In this document: piece by piece, positions 16,568-23,325 of the stretch | How the letters are laid out: the number at the start of each line of letters is the position of its first letter | Position numbering within the stretch: the first letter of the stretch is position 1 | Assembly (NCBI GenBank): GCA_964650485.1 | Contig: CAZYTX010000042.1 | Coordinates: 1-33,533 of the forward strand | Reading direction: 5' to 3' | Length of the DNA: 33,533 nucleotides | Source: CAZYTX01 sp964650485 | GTDB taxonomy: Bacteria > RBG-13-61-14 > DATKZS01 | Notes under the pieces: model-generated | Told to the model about the DNA's origin: nothing | The model's database searches: none | What the model saw: the letters and a program-made list of their open reading frames with translations, nothing else | Translations under genes and position numbers: made by a program

Positions 16568-16640
16568 CGATTAATTTAGCCACCTTCAGATGAGTCATGA
16601 CTACGAGGGTGGCGCAATTCACTATGAGAGTGGCGCATTT
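16568..16640. repeat. cluster of ~16-bp repeats resembling a transposon end
   Basis: Two direct copies, GAGGGTGGCGCAATT (16605-16619) and GAGAGTGGCGCATTT (16626-16640), are 21 bp apart. A third, inverted and more diverged copy occupies 16568-16587 (minus strand GAAGGTGGCTAAATT). Several short transposase-binding repeats near one end are typical of IS21-type elements. No transposase gene is present, so this may be a remnant end at the left edge of the AT-rich insert. The IS assignment is inference. Confidence 0.4.
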
Positions 16641-16733
16641 TGTAATAGGTTGAAAAGCAATAAGATCCCTTATGTTGTCAAAAGCAAGACCACACCATAT
16701 CATGCAATGTAATGAATTTATAAAGGAAAAATA

Positions 16734-17423
16734 ATGGAATTCGAAATATATTGCGATGAGAGTCGCCAGGACCTGTTTAAGTCTCCTGTGCCGAGAAACA
16801 ACTTCGTCCTTATTGGTGGAATATGGATAAAAGCAGAAGACCGCCGGGCATTCAAGCAAGCCTTAAAGGAAATAAGAGATAAATACAATGTCCATAGCGA
16901 ATTTAAATGGAATAAAGTGAGCCCTTCAAAGATTGATTTTTATGTTGATCTTATAAATTTCTACTTTGACAACGAAATTAGATTCAGGACTATTGTACTC
17001 CACGCGAGTGAGCTAGATACGGTTAAGTTCCATGAGGCAGACAAAGAACTCATGTTCTATAAGTTCTACTATCAAATGCTCCATCACTGGATTCTAGATA
17101 AAAACAGGTACAGGATATTTGTTGACACCAAGACCAACCGTGTTCACAGCAGGCTTAATACATTGAAGAAATGCTTGGCCAAATCAAACCTATTATCAGA
17201 GATTGATGTGCAGGCTTTACCATCTGATGAAATGGACTTAATGCAACTGGCTGATCTGTTAATAGGATCCGTCAGTTATAAATTCCATCAAGGGTCTGAA
17301 AGCTATGCTAAGCTTATGATAGTAGCTAAGATCGAGGAAAGGCTTGCGCACGAAATACGTCCGACTCCAAGGCATGAACAAAAGTTTAATGTATTCAGAT
17401 TTAAACCTGGCGGGGGCTGGTAA
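16734..17423 (+). CDS. DUF3800 protein
   Basis: The 229-residue protein begins with MEFEIYCDES, the acidic D-E-S motif that opens DUF3800, and contains further family-like acids (IFVDTKTNR, and MQLADLLIGS near the C terminus). These motifs resemble an RNase-H-like nuclease core, and DUF3800 genes are common in phages, mobile elements and defence neighbourhoods; the activity itself is inferred. The gene is visibly more AT-rich than resB and selA on either side, suggesting recent transfer. AAAGGA precedes the ATG. Its stop codon shares one base with the start of the next gene. Confidence 0.8.
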   Translation: MEFEIYCDESRQDLFKSPVPRNNFVLIGGIWIKAEDRRAFKQALKEIRDKYNVHSEFKWNKVSPSKIDFYVDLINFYFDNEIRFRTIVLHASELDTVKFHEADKELMFYKFYYQMLHHWILDKNRYRIFVDTKTNRVHSRLNTLKKCLAKSNLLSEIDVQALPSDEMDLMQLADLLIGSVSYKFHQGSESYAKLMIVAKIEERLAHEIRPTPRHEQKFNVFRFKPGGGW

Positions 17424-17851
17424 TGCCTTTACCGCCACTTGTAATATTGCCCGATGAGGCGACATATGAGCAATATTTCAGAAGGGAGTATATCAACAAG
17501 AGCCCAATCACCACATTTGACGGGATTGATGTTTGGTTCTTTGGCCATAATTTCAAGCATGCATTCTACGTGAAGTCATCAAGAGAACCGGGTGCGAGGA
17601 AAGATGCATTCAGTGAAGAGAGAGCAAGGCGAATGGGCTGGATTCGAGCAGTACTTGTTAATCCTGGCGCCGAAGTCTATAGACGGAAAATGCCCCATGG
17701 TAAAATTAACAGAATAGCGCTCTTACCGATCGAAAGATATGCTGTGATCATTCAAGTAGAAAAGAGTATGAAAAAGGCTAATTTTATCACCGCCTATAAT
17801 GTGACCAGCGATTCTGCTTATCAAAACATGAGGAGAAATCCAGTGTGGTGA
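17423..17851 (+). CDS. hypothetical protein, BECR (RelE/barnase-like) nuclease candidate
   Basis: The 142-residue soluble protein has the features HAFYVKSS (about residues 49-56), FSEERARRMGWI (about 67-78), a central strand region RYAVIIQVE, FITAYNVTS and a C-terminal MRRNPVW. This order recalls phage and mobile-element proteins assigned to the barnase/EndoU/colicin/RelE (BECR) nuclease fold. I recognise the pattern but not a named family. It overlaps the DUF3800 stop codon by one base, has the same AT-rich composition, and is followed by a run of hairpins. The pair could be a toxin-antitoxin or defence unit; no direct evidence of activity exists in the sequence. Confidence 0.6.
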   Translation: MPLPPLVILPDEATYEQYFRREYINKSPITTFDGIDVWFFGHNFKHAFYVKSSREPGARKDAFSEERARRMGWIRAVLVNPGAEVYRRKMPHGKINRIALLPIERYAVIIQVEKSMKKANFITAYNVTSDSAYQNMRRNPVW

Positions 17852-17861
17852 TAATTAAATT

Positions 17862-17953
17862 AGCCGCTGATACGGTTCAGCGGCTGAAACCTTTGTGGGT
17901 CCATTTCCCTTGGTAATGGACAATATAAATTTAACATCTGACTATACAGATGT
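17862..17953 (+). other. three consecutive perfect hairpins
   Basis: Within 92 nt lie AGCCGCTGA/TCAGCGGCT (17862-17870, 17877-17885), GTCCATT/AATGGAC (17899-17905, 17915-17921) and ACATCTG/CAGATGT (17934-17940, 17947-17953). The first could end the upstream operon but lacks a T-run. Three in a row suggest a structured RNA or protein-binding sites belonging to the AT-rich insert. A shorter ATCCT/AGGAT pair follows near 18014-18032. Confidence 0.5.
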
Positions 17954-18054
17954 CAAGAAAAAACGTAAAAAGTATGACAATTCAGCAGGTTATAGAAAAC
18001 CCGCGAGCACTGACATCCTCTCCGTGTTGAAGGATTTAGACAAGGAAAGCTGAT

Positions 18055-19452
18055 ATGCTTAAAGTGCTGCCGTCAATTAACCAGGTGATGCTCATTCCGG
18101 GTGTGGCCGAGTTGTGCCGCTCCTGGCCGCGCGAGCTGGTGGTCGAGTGGACCCGGGAGGCGGTGGAAGAGGTCCGGGCCGAGATACACAGAGGGGCCCG
18201 GCTGCCCACCGGAGAGGACGGCAAGATCGAGAGCAAGCTCATGGCCGAGCGGGTAAAGAGGAGGGCTCTTATGACGTTGTCTCCATCTCTCAAGCGGGTG
18301 GTAAACGCCACCGGGGTGGTGATCCACACCAACCTGGGGCGCTCGCCCCTGAGCTCCGAGCTCATGGGTGCGATGAAGGACGTGCTGGGCGCCTACTCGA
18401 ACCTCGAGTACGACCTCGCAAAGGGGGAGCGCGGATCAAGGCACGTGCACCTTACCAGTCTGATCAGGCGGGTGACGGGTGCGGAGTCGGGCCTGGTGGT
18501 GAACAATAACGCGGCCGCGGTGCTGGTGGTCCTGAACACCCTTGCCCGGGGCAGGGAGGTGGTGATCTCCCGGGGTGAGCTCATCGAGATCGGGGGCTCT
18601 TTCCGCATGCCGGACATCATCTCTCGGGGAGGGGCTATGCTCCGCGAGGTGGGGACAACAAACAGGACCAGGGTCTCGGACTACGCAAGCGCCATAACCG
18701 AGGAGACCGCGCTCATACTCAAGGTGCATACGTCAAACTACCGGATGACCGGCTTCACCGAGGAGGCGGACCTCGCAGACCTGGTCAGGCTGGGGCGGGA
18801 CCGCGGGGTGCCGGTGATGATGGACCTGGGCTCAGGCCTCTTGATTGACCTTGAAAAGCAGGGGCTGCCAGGAGAAAAGCCGGTCAGGCACTTTGTGGAC
18901 ACGGGCGCGGACGTGGTTACTTTCAGCGCGGACAAGCTGCTGGGCGGTCCCCAGGCCGGGTTCATCGTGGGCAGGGCCGACGTGATCGAGGACGTAAAGA
19001 GGAACCCCCTGGTGCGCGCGCTCAGGGTGGGAAAGACCACCCTGGCCTCGCTCCAGGCCATGCTTTCAAATTACCTCTCCCCTGATGAAGCCGCAAAGAA
19101 GATACCCACCCTGGCCCTTCTCCTTCGGCGGCCGGAGAGCATAAGGCGCTCCGCGAAAAACCTGGCGGACCGGATCTCGCGCGAGCTTCCGCATGCGCGC
19201 GTCGAGGTTTCCAGGGACCAGGCCCTTGCCGGCGGGGGATCGCTCCCTGCGCAGCCGCTTCCCACTTACGTGGTTAGCATCGAGATACCGGGCATGGAGG
19301 CCGAGGACGTCTCCGCAGGGATGAGGAATGCACCCGTGCCGGTGATAGGCCGCATGCGCTCTGGCAGGTTCTGCCTGGACTGCCGGACCATACTTGCCGG
19401 AGACGCCTCTCATATAATCGCCGCGCTGGAACGGGTCAAGGGGACGGAGTAG
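18055..19452 (+). CDS. selA: L-seryl-tRNA(Sec) selenium transferase
   Basis: SelA is a PLP enzyme that converts seryl-tRNA(Sec) to selenocysteinyl-tRNA(Sec) using selenophosphate; it works as a large homo-oligomeric ring in the cytoplasm. The 465-residue length fits. The N-terminal domain (about residues 1-70) resembles the tRNA-binding part, VVNATGVVIHTNLGR begins the catalytic core, and the cofactor Lys294 lies in FSADKLLGGPQAG. AAGGAA precedes the ATG. selB begins 6 nt after the stop, so the two are one operon. tRNA-Sec lies 2.6 kb downstream. Confidence 0.96.
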   Translation: MLKVLPSINQVMLIPGVAELCRSWPRELVVEWTREAVEEVRAEIHRGARLPTGEDGKIESKLMAERVKRRALMTLSPSLKRVVNATGVVIHTNLGRSPLSSELMGAMKDVLGAYSNLEYDLAKGERGSRHVHLTSLIRRVTGAESGLVVNNNAAAVLVVLNTLARGREVVISRGELIEIGGSFRMPDIISRGGAMLREVGTTNRTRVSDYASAITEETALILKVHTSNYRMTGFTEEADLADLVRLGRDRGVPVMMDLGSGLLIDLEKQGLPGEKPVRHFVDTGADVVTFSADKLLGGPQAGFIVGRADVIEDVKRNPLVRALRVGKTTLASLQAMLSNYLSPDEAAKKIPTLALLLRRPESIRRSAKNLADRISRELPHARVEVSRDQALAGGGSLPAQPLPTYVVSIEIPGMEAEDVSAGMRNAPVPVIGRMRSGRFCLDCRTILAGDASHIIAALERVKGTE

Positions 19453-19458
19453 CGCGCG

Positions 19459-21459
19459 ATGCCTGCGATCCCCGCTCTGGTGATGGGCACCGCCGGCCAC
19501 GTTGACCACGGAAAGACCTCGCTGGTAAATGCGCTTACCGGGGTTGATCTCGACACCCTTTCCGAGGAGAAGGCCAGGGGTCTTACAATCAACCTCGGCT
19601 TCACCCACTTTGACACCCCCTCCGGCATACGGGTAGGCATCGTGGACGTGCCCGGCCACAAGAGGTTCATAAAGACCATGCTGGCCGGGGCCCACGGCAT
19701 AGACTTCGTGCTCTTCCTGGTGGCCGCGGACGACTCGGTCATGCCCCAGACCAGGGAGCACCTGCACATCCTGCGGCTTTTGGGCGTGGACAAGGGCATA
19801 AAGGTCATCACCAAGACGGACCTGATGGACGAAGAGCTGATCGAGCTGGTTGAGGAAGAGGTCGAGGAACTGGTTTCCGGGACCTTCCTGGAGGACGCGC
19901 CGGTCATAAGGTTTTCGAGCGTCACCGGAGAGGGGCTTGAACGGCTCAAGAAGCAGATAGACGAGCTGGCAAAAGGCATCAAGCCGCGCGAGCGGGGCAC
20001 ATACTTCCGCATGTTCGTGGACCGCTCCTTCACCCTGGCAGGAGCGGGCACGGTGGTCACGGGGACCCCGTGGTCGGGCGGGGTGTCGCCCGGCGACGAG
20101 CTCGAGGTGCTGCCAGAAGGGGGCAGGGCCAGGGCCAGGAATATAGAGATCCACGGGGAGCAGGCCGAGCGGGCCAGGGCGGGACAGCGCACTGCCATAA
20201 ACCTGCGCATGCTCGATCGCACCGAAGTGAAAAGGGGGAACATGCTGGCCACACCGGGGATGGTGAGGCCCACCTACATGGTGGACGCCGGGATCGAGGT
20301 GCTGGAGGACTTTCCAAGGCCGGTGCCCCACTGGTCCAGGGTGAGGTTCTACATCGGCACGCACGAGAGCTTCGGCAGGCTGGTGCTGCTGGAGGAGAAC
20401 CAGGTGTCGCCTGGACAGGCGGGTTACGTGCAGCTCAGGCTGGAGAGCCCGGCGCCGGCTGCCGTTGGCGACCCGTTCATTTTAAGGGACTTCTCCGCGG
20501 AGAGGACCATGGGAGGAGGGACCATCCTGGACCCCCACCCTGTAAAGCACAAGCGGAAGAAGGCCCTGGTGGTGGAGGACCTGAAAAGGAGGGAGTCAGG
20601 GTACCTGGAGGAGGTGTTCGAGCTGGAGGTGAGAAAGGCTGGCTACTTTATAAAGAGGAGTCGGGTGGCAAGGGAGCTGGACGTGGAGATGGACAAGGCC
20701 GGCCAGGCCGCGGCCGGGCTGGCGGAAAAAGGAAAAATCATACTCATGGTTCCTGAAAGGGCAACCCACATAGCTCGCTATGTGGGCGAGCGAAGCGATC
20801 CGGGTCCCTGGGTCATACACCGCGAGGCCTGGGACCGGCTGGTAAGCAGGGCAATGCAGATTCTGAAGGAGCATCACCAGTCCCTGCCACAGCTTGATAC
20901 CGGGCTCTCGGAACAGGAGCTCCGGGAGAGGACAGCCAGGGCAGCGGGGACCGACCTGCCCGAGGAGCCCTTCCATAACGCCCTGGAGCGCCTGAAAGCC
21001 CACAGGGTGCTGAGGGAGGTCGAGGGCACCTATGCCCTGTCCGAGCACACCGCCAGCCTGGGAGCGGATGACCAGGCGGCCCTGGCAAGGATAAGGGCCC
21101 AATACTCCGAGTCCCCCATGGCGCCGCCATCCACATCCGAGGCGCTCGATGGCTCGGACCTGCCAAAGCAGGTGATACGAGAGTTCCTTGACAGGCTGGT
21201 GCGCGAGGGCGAGCTCCTGCGCGTGAGCCGCGAGTTCCTCTTCGAGAAAAAGGCGGTGGAGGAAGCCAAGCAAGGGCTTCTCGATTACCTTGAGAAAAAT
21301 GAGACTATAACCGTGTCCAGGTTCCGCGAGATTGCCGGGACCTCGCGAAAGTACGCCGTGCCCCTCCTGAACTACTTTGACAACCAGGGCGTGACCGTGC
21401 GCCAGGGCGAGATCAGAAGGAAAGGCCCCAAAGCCGTAAAAAATCCGCCTGACCCTTGA
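19459..21459 (+). CDS. selB: selenocysteine-specific elongation factor
   Basis: SelB is an EF-Tu-like GTPase that delivers Sec-tRNA(Sec) to UGA codons marked by a SECIS hairpin. The GTPase motifs are GHVDHGKT (13-20), DVPGH (63-67) and TKTD (118-121). Beta-barrel domains follow to about residue 380. The C-terminal winged-helix repeats (about 380-666) bind SECIS RNA. At 666 residues it is somewhat longer than usual. Part of the excess is a stretch at residues 435-448 that is encoded by a palindromic repeat also found between genes at 3.1 kb. That insert falls between KIILMV and the WVIHREAWDRL segment, probably a linker between winged-helix units. Confidence 0.95.
   Translation: MPAIPALVMGTAGHVDHGKTSLVNALTGVDLDTLSEEKARGLTINLGFTHFDTPSGIRVGIVDVPGHKRFIKTMLAGAHGIDFVLFLVAADDSVMPQTREHLHILRLLGVDKGIKVITKTDLMDEELIELVEEEVEELVSGTFLEDAPVIRFSSVTGEGLERLKKQIDELAKGIKPRERGTYFRMFVDRSFTLAGAGTVVTGTPWSGGVSPGDELEVLPEGGRARARNIEIHGEQAERARAGQRTAINLRMLDRTEVKRGNMLATPGMVRPTYMVDAGIEVLEDFPRPVPHWSRVRFYIGTHESFGRLVLLEENQVSPGQAGYVQLRLESPAPAAVGDPFILRDFSAERTMGGGTILDPHPVKHKRKKALVVEDLKRRESGYLEEVFELEVRKAGYFIKRSRVARELDVEMDKAGQAAAGLAEKGKIILMVPERATHIARYVGERSDPGPWVIHREAWDRLVSRAMQILKEHHQSLPQLDTGLSEQELRERTARAAGTDLPEEPFHNALERLKAHRVLREVEGTYALSEHTASLGADDQAALARIRAQYSESPMAPPSTSEALDGSDLPKQVIREFLDRLVREGELLRVSREFLFEKKAVEEAKQGLLDYLEKNETITVSRFREIAGTSRKYAVPLLNYFDNQGVTVRQGEIRRKGPKAVKNPPDP
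20759..20805 (+). repeat. palindromic repeat, copy C, inside selB
   Basis: Arms CCCACATAGC (20765-20774) and GCTATGTGGG (20777-20786) are identical to copy A at 3101-3123; the loop is TC instead of TTT. The 5' GGGYAA lead-in and the GCGARCGAAGCG tail also align. The element is translated in the selB frame as about 14 residues (ATHIARYVGERSDP) and contains no stop in that frame, although another frame would read a TAG. Confidence 0.8.
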
Positions 21460-21483
21460 AAATATTTATGTATGGGGTATAAT
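21456..21483 (+). promoter_or_regulatory. sigma70-type promoter of the lipoprotein gene
   Basis: TTGAAA (21456-21461), which overlaps the selB stop codon, and a perfect TATAAT (21478-21483) are 16 nt apart. Transcription should start near 21490, leaving a short leader with AAAGGAGG before the ATG at 21509. The same transcript could run on into tRNA-Sec. Confidence 0.7.
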
Positions 21484-21508
21484 CCCTCGGTGAAAGGAGG
21501 GAGATGAA

Positions 21509-22045
21509 ATGAAAAAAGGACACTTCATCCAGGTTGTGGCTCTCGTCTGTATGAGCGCTTTTGCCGTCATGCTGGGGTGCAGCGCCGAGGACATCGAAGA
21601 TGAGATATGCGACGTGGACTGCGCATCTGTAACCGAGAGCTATTACGGAAGCACTGTTTACGGGCTGATTGATGGACAGACGCCGATGCATATCATATTG
21701 GAAGCCATCCCGGAAAGCGGCGGCTCGGTGTCGGAGGTCTATGAAATCACCTTTGATGAGTCCAACATTGACGCCAGCAACAACGTCTACTTTAACCCGG
21801 ATACGGATGACACCCTGGGGAACGCAATTTTCAGCGGGTATGACGACCCTGAACCTGAAAAAGTATTTCTTTCCGAGTACCCCTGCTCGGACGCCAGGAT
21901 AGAGCTGCAAAGCAACTGGAACGTAGCCGGCGTAAGATTAATATCCGGCGTCATAAAGGGCGAGCTGTTCGGGGGACAGACCCTTGAGTGCCGCCAGTAC
22001 AATGTTCCATTTTCCGCGGGCGGGGCCTCCGGCCAGACTCCTTGA
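21509..22045 (+). CDS. putative secreted lipoprotein
   Basis: The 178-residue protein has a basic start, a hydrophobic stretch to residue 22 and a lipobox-like VMLGC with Cys24 as the predicted lipidation site. The mature part is acidic, with additional cysteines (SAEDIEDEICDVDC, EYPCSDAR, TLECRQ) that could form disulfides, and ends in a Gly/Ser/Ala tail. I do not recognise a family. A strong promoter and ribosome-binding site suggest good expression. The stop codon is only 16 nt upstream of tRNA-Sec, with no own tRNA promoter visible between. Confidence 0.75.
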   Translation: MKKGHFIQVVALVCMSAFAVMLGCSAEDIEDEICDVDCASVTESYYGSTVYGLIDGQTPMHIILEAIPESGGSVSEVYEITFDESNIDASNNVYFNPDTDDTLGNAIFSGYDDPEPEKVFLSEYPCSDARIELQSNWNVAGVRLISGVIKGELFGGQTLECRQYNVPFSAGGASGQTP

Positions 22046-22061
22046 CCCAAACAATGCAAAA

Positions 22062-22157
22062 GGCAAGGACGGGGACTGGTGTCTCCACCGGGCTTCAAAC
22101 CCGGCTGCGGGTAGATAAAACTGCTCGCGGCAGGTTCGATTCCTGCCCTTGCCGCCA
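22062..22157 (+). tRNA. selC: tRNA-Sec (UCA anticodon)
   Basis: This 96-nt tRNA, CCA included, has a 6-bp D stem with a 4-nt loop (22071-22086), anticodon TCA at 22095-22097 in a 5-bp stem, and an 8-bp long variable arm (22107-22114 with 22121-22128). The T loop is TTCGATT and the discriminator is G as in other tRNA-Sec. The acceptor pairs GGCAAGG with CCTTGCC (7 bp), and the T stem has 5 bp. The next acceptor position would be an A-C mismatch, so the acceptor-T branch counts 12 bp instead of the usual bacterial 13. With selA and selB nearby, the identity is firm. Confidence 0.95.
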
Positions 22158-22224
22158 CCAACATAGACCTCGCAACAATCCGTGTCGGCCGCCCGGTTGC
22201 TAGGCTGTATCGAGGGGCGTGTCA

Positions 22225-22252
22225 TTGACATATCCCGGGGTGCGGTTATACT
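22225..22252 (+). promoter_or_regulatory. promoter of the tRNA-Val / tRNA-Asp pair
   Basis: Perfect TTGACA (22225-22230) and TATACT (22247-22252, five of six bases) are 16 nt apart, 15 nt upstream of tRNA-Val. Strong boxes and a short leader are typical of tRNA promoters. Confidence 0.7.
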
Positions 22253-22267
22253 ATTTTCCTTGAAAAC

Positions 22268-22343
22268 AGGCGGGTAGCTCAGTTGGGAGAGCGTCGGCCT
22301 TACAAGCCGGATGTCGCAGGTTCAAGTCCTGTCCCGCCTACCA
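22268..22343 (+). tRNA. tRNA-Val (UAC anticodon)
   Basis: A 76-nt cloverleaf with encoded CCA. The acceptor pairs AGGCGGG with CCCGCCT, anticodon TAC is at 22301-22303, and the T arm is GCAGG-TTCAAGT-CCTGT. It is followed 44 nt later by tRNA-Asp, probably on the same transcript. Confidence 0.95.
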
Positions 22344-22387
22344 CCTTGTAATAGCAGCGTTCCTGCCATATAATAGTCGCTTCGAGC

Positions 22388-22465
22388 GGGGTCGTAGTTC
22401 AGCCTGGTTAGAACGCTGGCCTGTCAAGCCAGAGGTCGCGGGTTCAACTCCCGTCGGCCCCGCCA
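22388..22465 (+). tRNA. tRNA-Asp (GUC anticodon)
   Basis: A 78-nt cloverleaf with encoded CCA. The acceptor pairs GGGGTCG with CGGCCCC, including one G-U pair. Anticodon GTC is at 22423-22425 between CTGGC and GCCAG. The accessory PIN module begins 51 nt downstream, a common arrangement for genes acquired next to tRNAs. Confidence 0.95.
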
Positions 22466-22516
22466 GCTTAAACGCCAAGGAAAGAGTAGAATGTTTCGGA
22501 ATCGCGGAGGCGCAAA

Positions 22517-22816
22517 ATGGACGCAAAAGAAGCTGTTCAAAAAGCGATTGATTATACAAAAGATGTTTTTAAAGGGGAAAAACTCTCGAACGTAGGTCTT
22601 GAAGAAATATTCTTTGATGAGTCAAAAGGTGTCTGGGAAATTACTGTGGGGTTCTCCCGGCCTTGGGATTACCCATCTTCTATGCCAAGCCTTCCGAGCA
22701 TAGTTCGTGATATGCAAGGAAAAACACAGCCCCTAAGAAGAGAATATAAAGTCGTCAAAATCGGAAAGAATGATGGCGAAGTAAAGTCAATCGAGATTCG
22801 CGAGCTGGCCAGTTGA
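22517..22816 (+). CDS. hypothetical protein upstream of a PIN-domain protein
   Basis: The 99-residue protein has an N-terminal helix (about 4-18) followed by a beta-rich part with GVWEITVGFSRPWDYP and a last strand pair REYKVVKI/VKSIEIREL. I do not recognise a named family. GGAGG lies upstream of the ATG. The stop codon overlaps the TTG start of the PIN gene by 4 nt. Size and tight coupling to a PIN protein suggest an antitoxin-like or accessory partner, but it shows no DNA-binding motif of the VapB types. Composition is more AT-rich than the surrounding backbone. Confidence 0.65.
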   Translation: MDAKEAVQKAIDYTKDVFKGEKLSNVGLEEIFFDESKGVWEITVGFSRPWDYPSSMPSLPSIVRDMQGKTQPLRREYKVVKIGKNDGEVKSIEIRELAS

Positions 22817-23292
22817 GAAGCGCTCTTATTGACACAAACCTTCTGCTCCTGTTGACTGTGGGAGCAACCAATAAGTCCTATATAGCAACTCACAAGAGAA
22901 CAAAAGCCTCGGCCTTTACCGAGAGAGATTACGAAGAGCTGCTTTCAATATTGAGTAGATTCGAAAAGCTCTGGGTCACCTCGCATTGCCTTGCCGAGGC
23001 GTCAAACCTTGTAAGACAAACTCACCCAGCGCAATCCAAGGAACTTCTGACCACTTTGTCTTATATCTGCGGGAACGCAAAAGAATCACATGTCCCCAAA
23101 GATGAAATTTTCAGGAGCGGATATTACAAGCGGCTGGGAGTAGCCGATACGGGATTAATCCGGAAATCGAAACGCGTGACTTGCTCTCTTACAACGGACC
23201 TTGATCTCTACCTAGCAATAACAAAACTTGGCAGAGAAGCGATTAATTTCAATCACCTCCGGGCACGGTATCTCGGGCCATTAGAAGACTGA
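22813..23292 (+). CDS. PIN-domain protein, probable ribonuclease
   Basis: PIN domains are metal-dependent RNases, often toxins. In this 159-residue protein the order of acids fits the fold: Asp7 in ALIDTNLLL, Glu62 in HCLAEASNL, Asp112 in VADTGLI and Asp129/Asp131 in LTTDLDLYL. Start is at TTG 22813 inside the stop codon of the preceding gene, so translation is coupled to it. It converges with the ATP-grasp gene at 23326. Together with the 99-residue protein it forms a two-gene cassette next to tRNA-Asp, consistent with a toxin-antitoxin or defence role (inferred). Confidence 0.75.
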   Translation: MRSALIDTNLLLLLTVGATNKSYIATHKRTKASAFTERDYEELLSILSRFEKLWVTSHCLAEASNLVRQTHPAQSKELLTTLSYICGNAKESHVPKDEIFRSGYYKRLGVADTGLIRKSKRVTCSLTTDLDLYLAITKLGREAINFNHLRARYLGPLED

Positions 23293-23297
23293 AGGGC

Positions 23298-23316
23298 AGC
23301 CCCATACCGGGCTTTT
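23298..23316 (+). terminator. weak terminator after the PIN gene
   Basis: AGCCC (23298-23302), a 6-nt loop and GGGCT (23309-23313) are followed by TTT in the short gap between convergent genes. The stem is only 5 bp. Confidence 0.35.
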
Positions 23317-23325
23317 CGATTTGTG

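Noticed and set aside
16568..16640. CRISPR-like repeats
   Set aside because: Only two direct copies with a very short spacing and one diverged inverted copy; no spacer-repeat periodicity and no cas genes.
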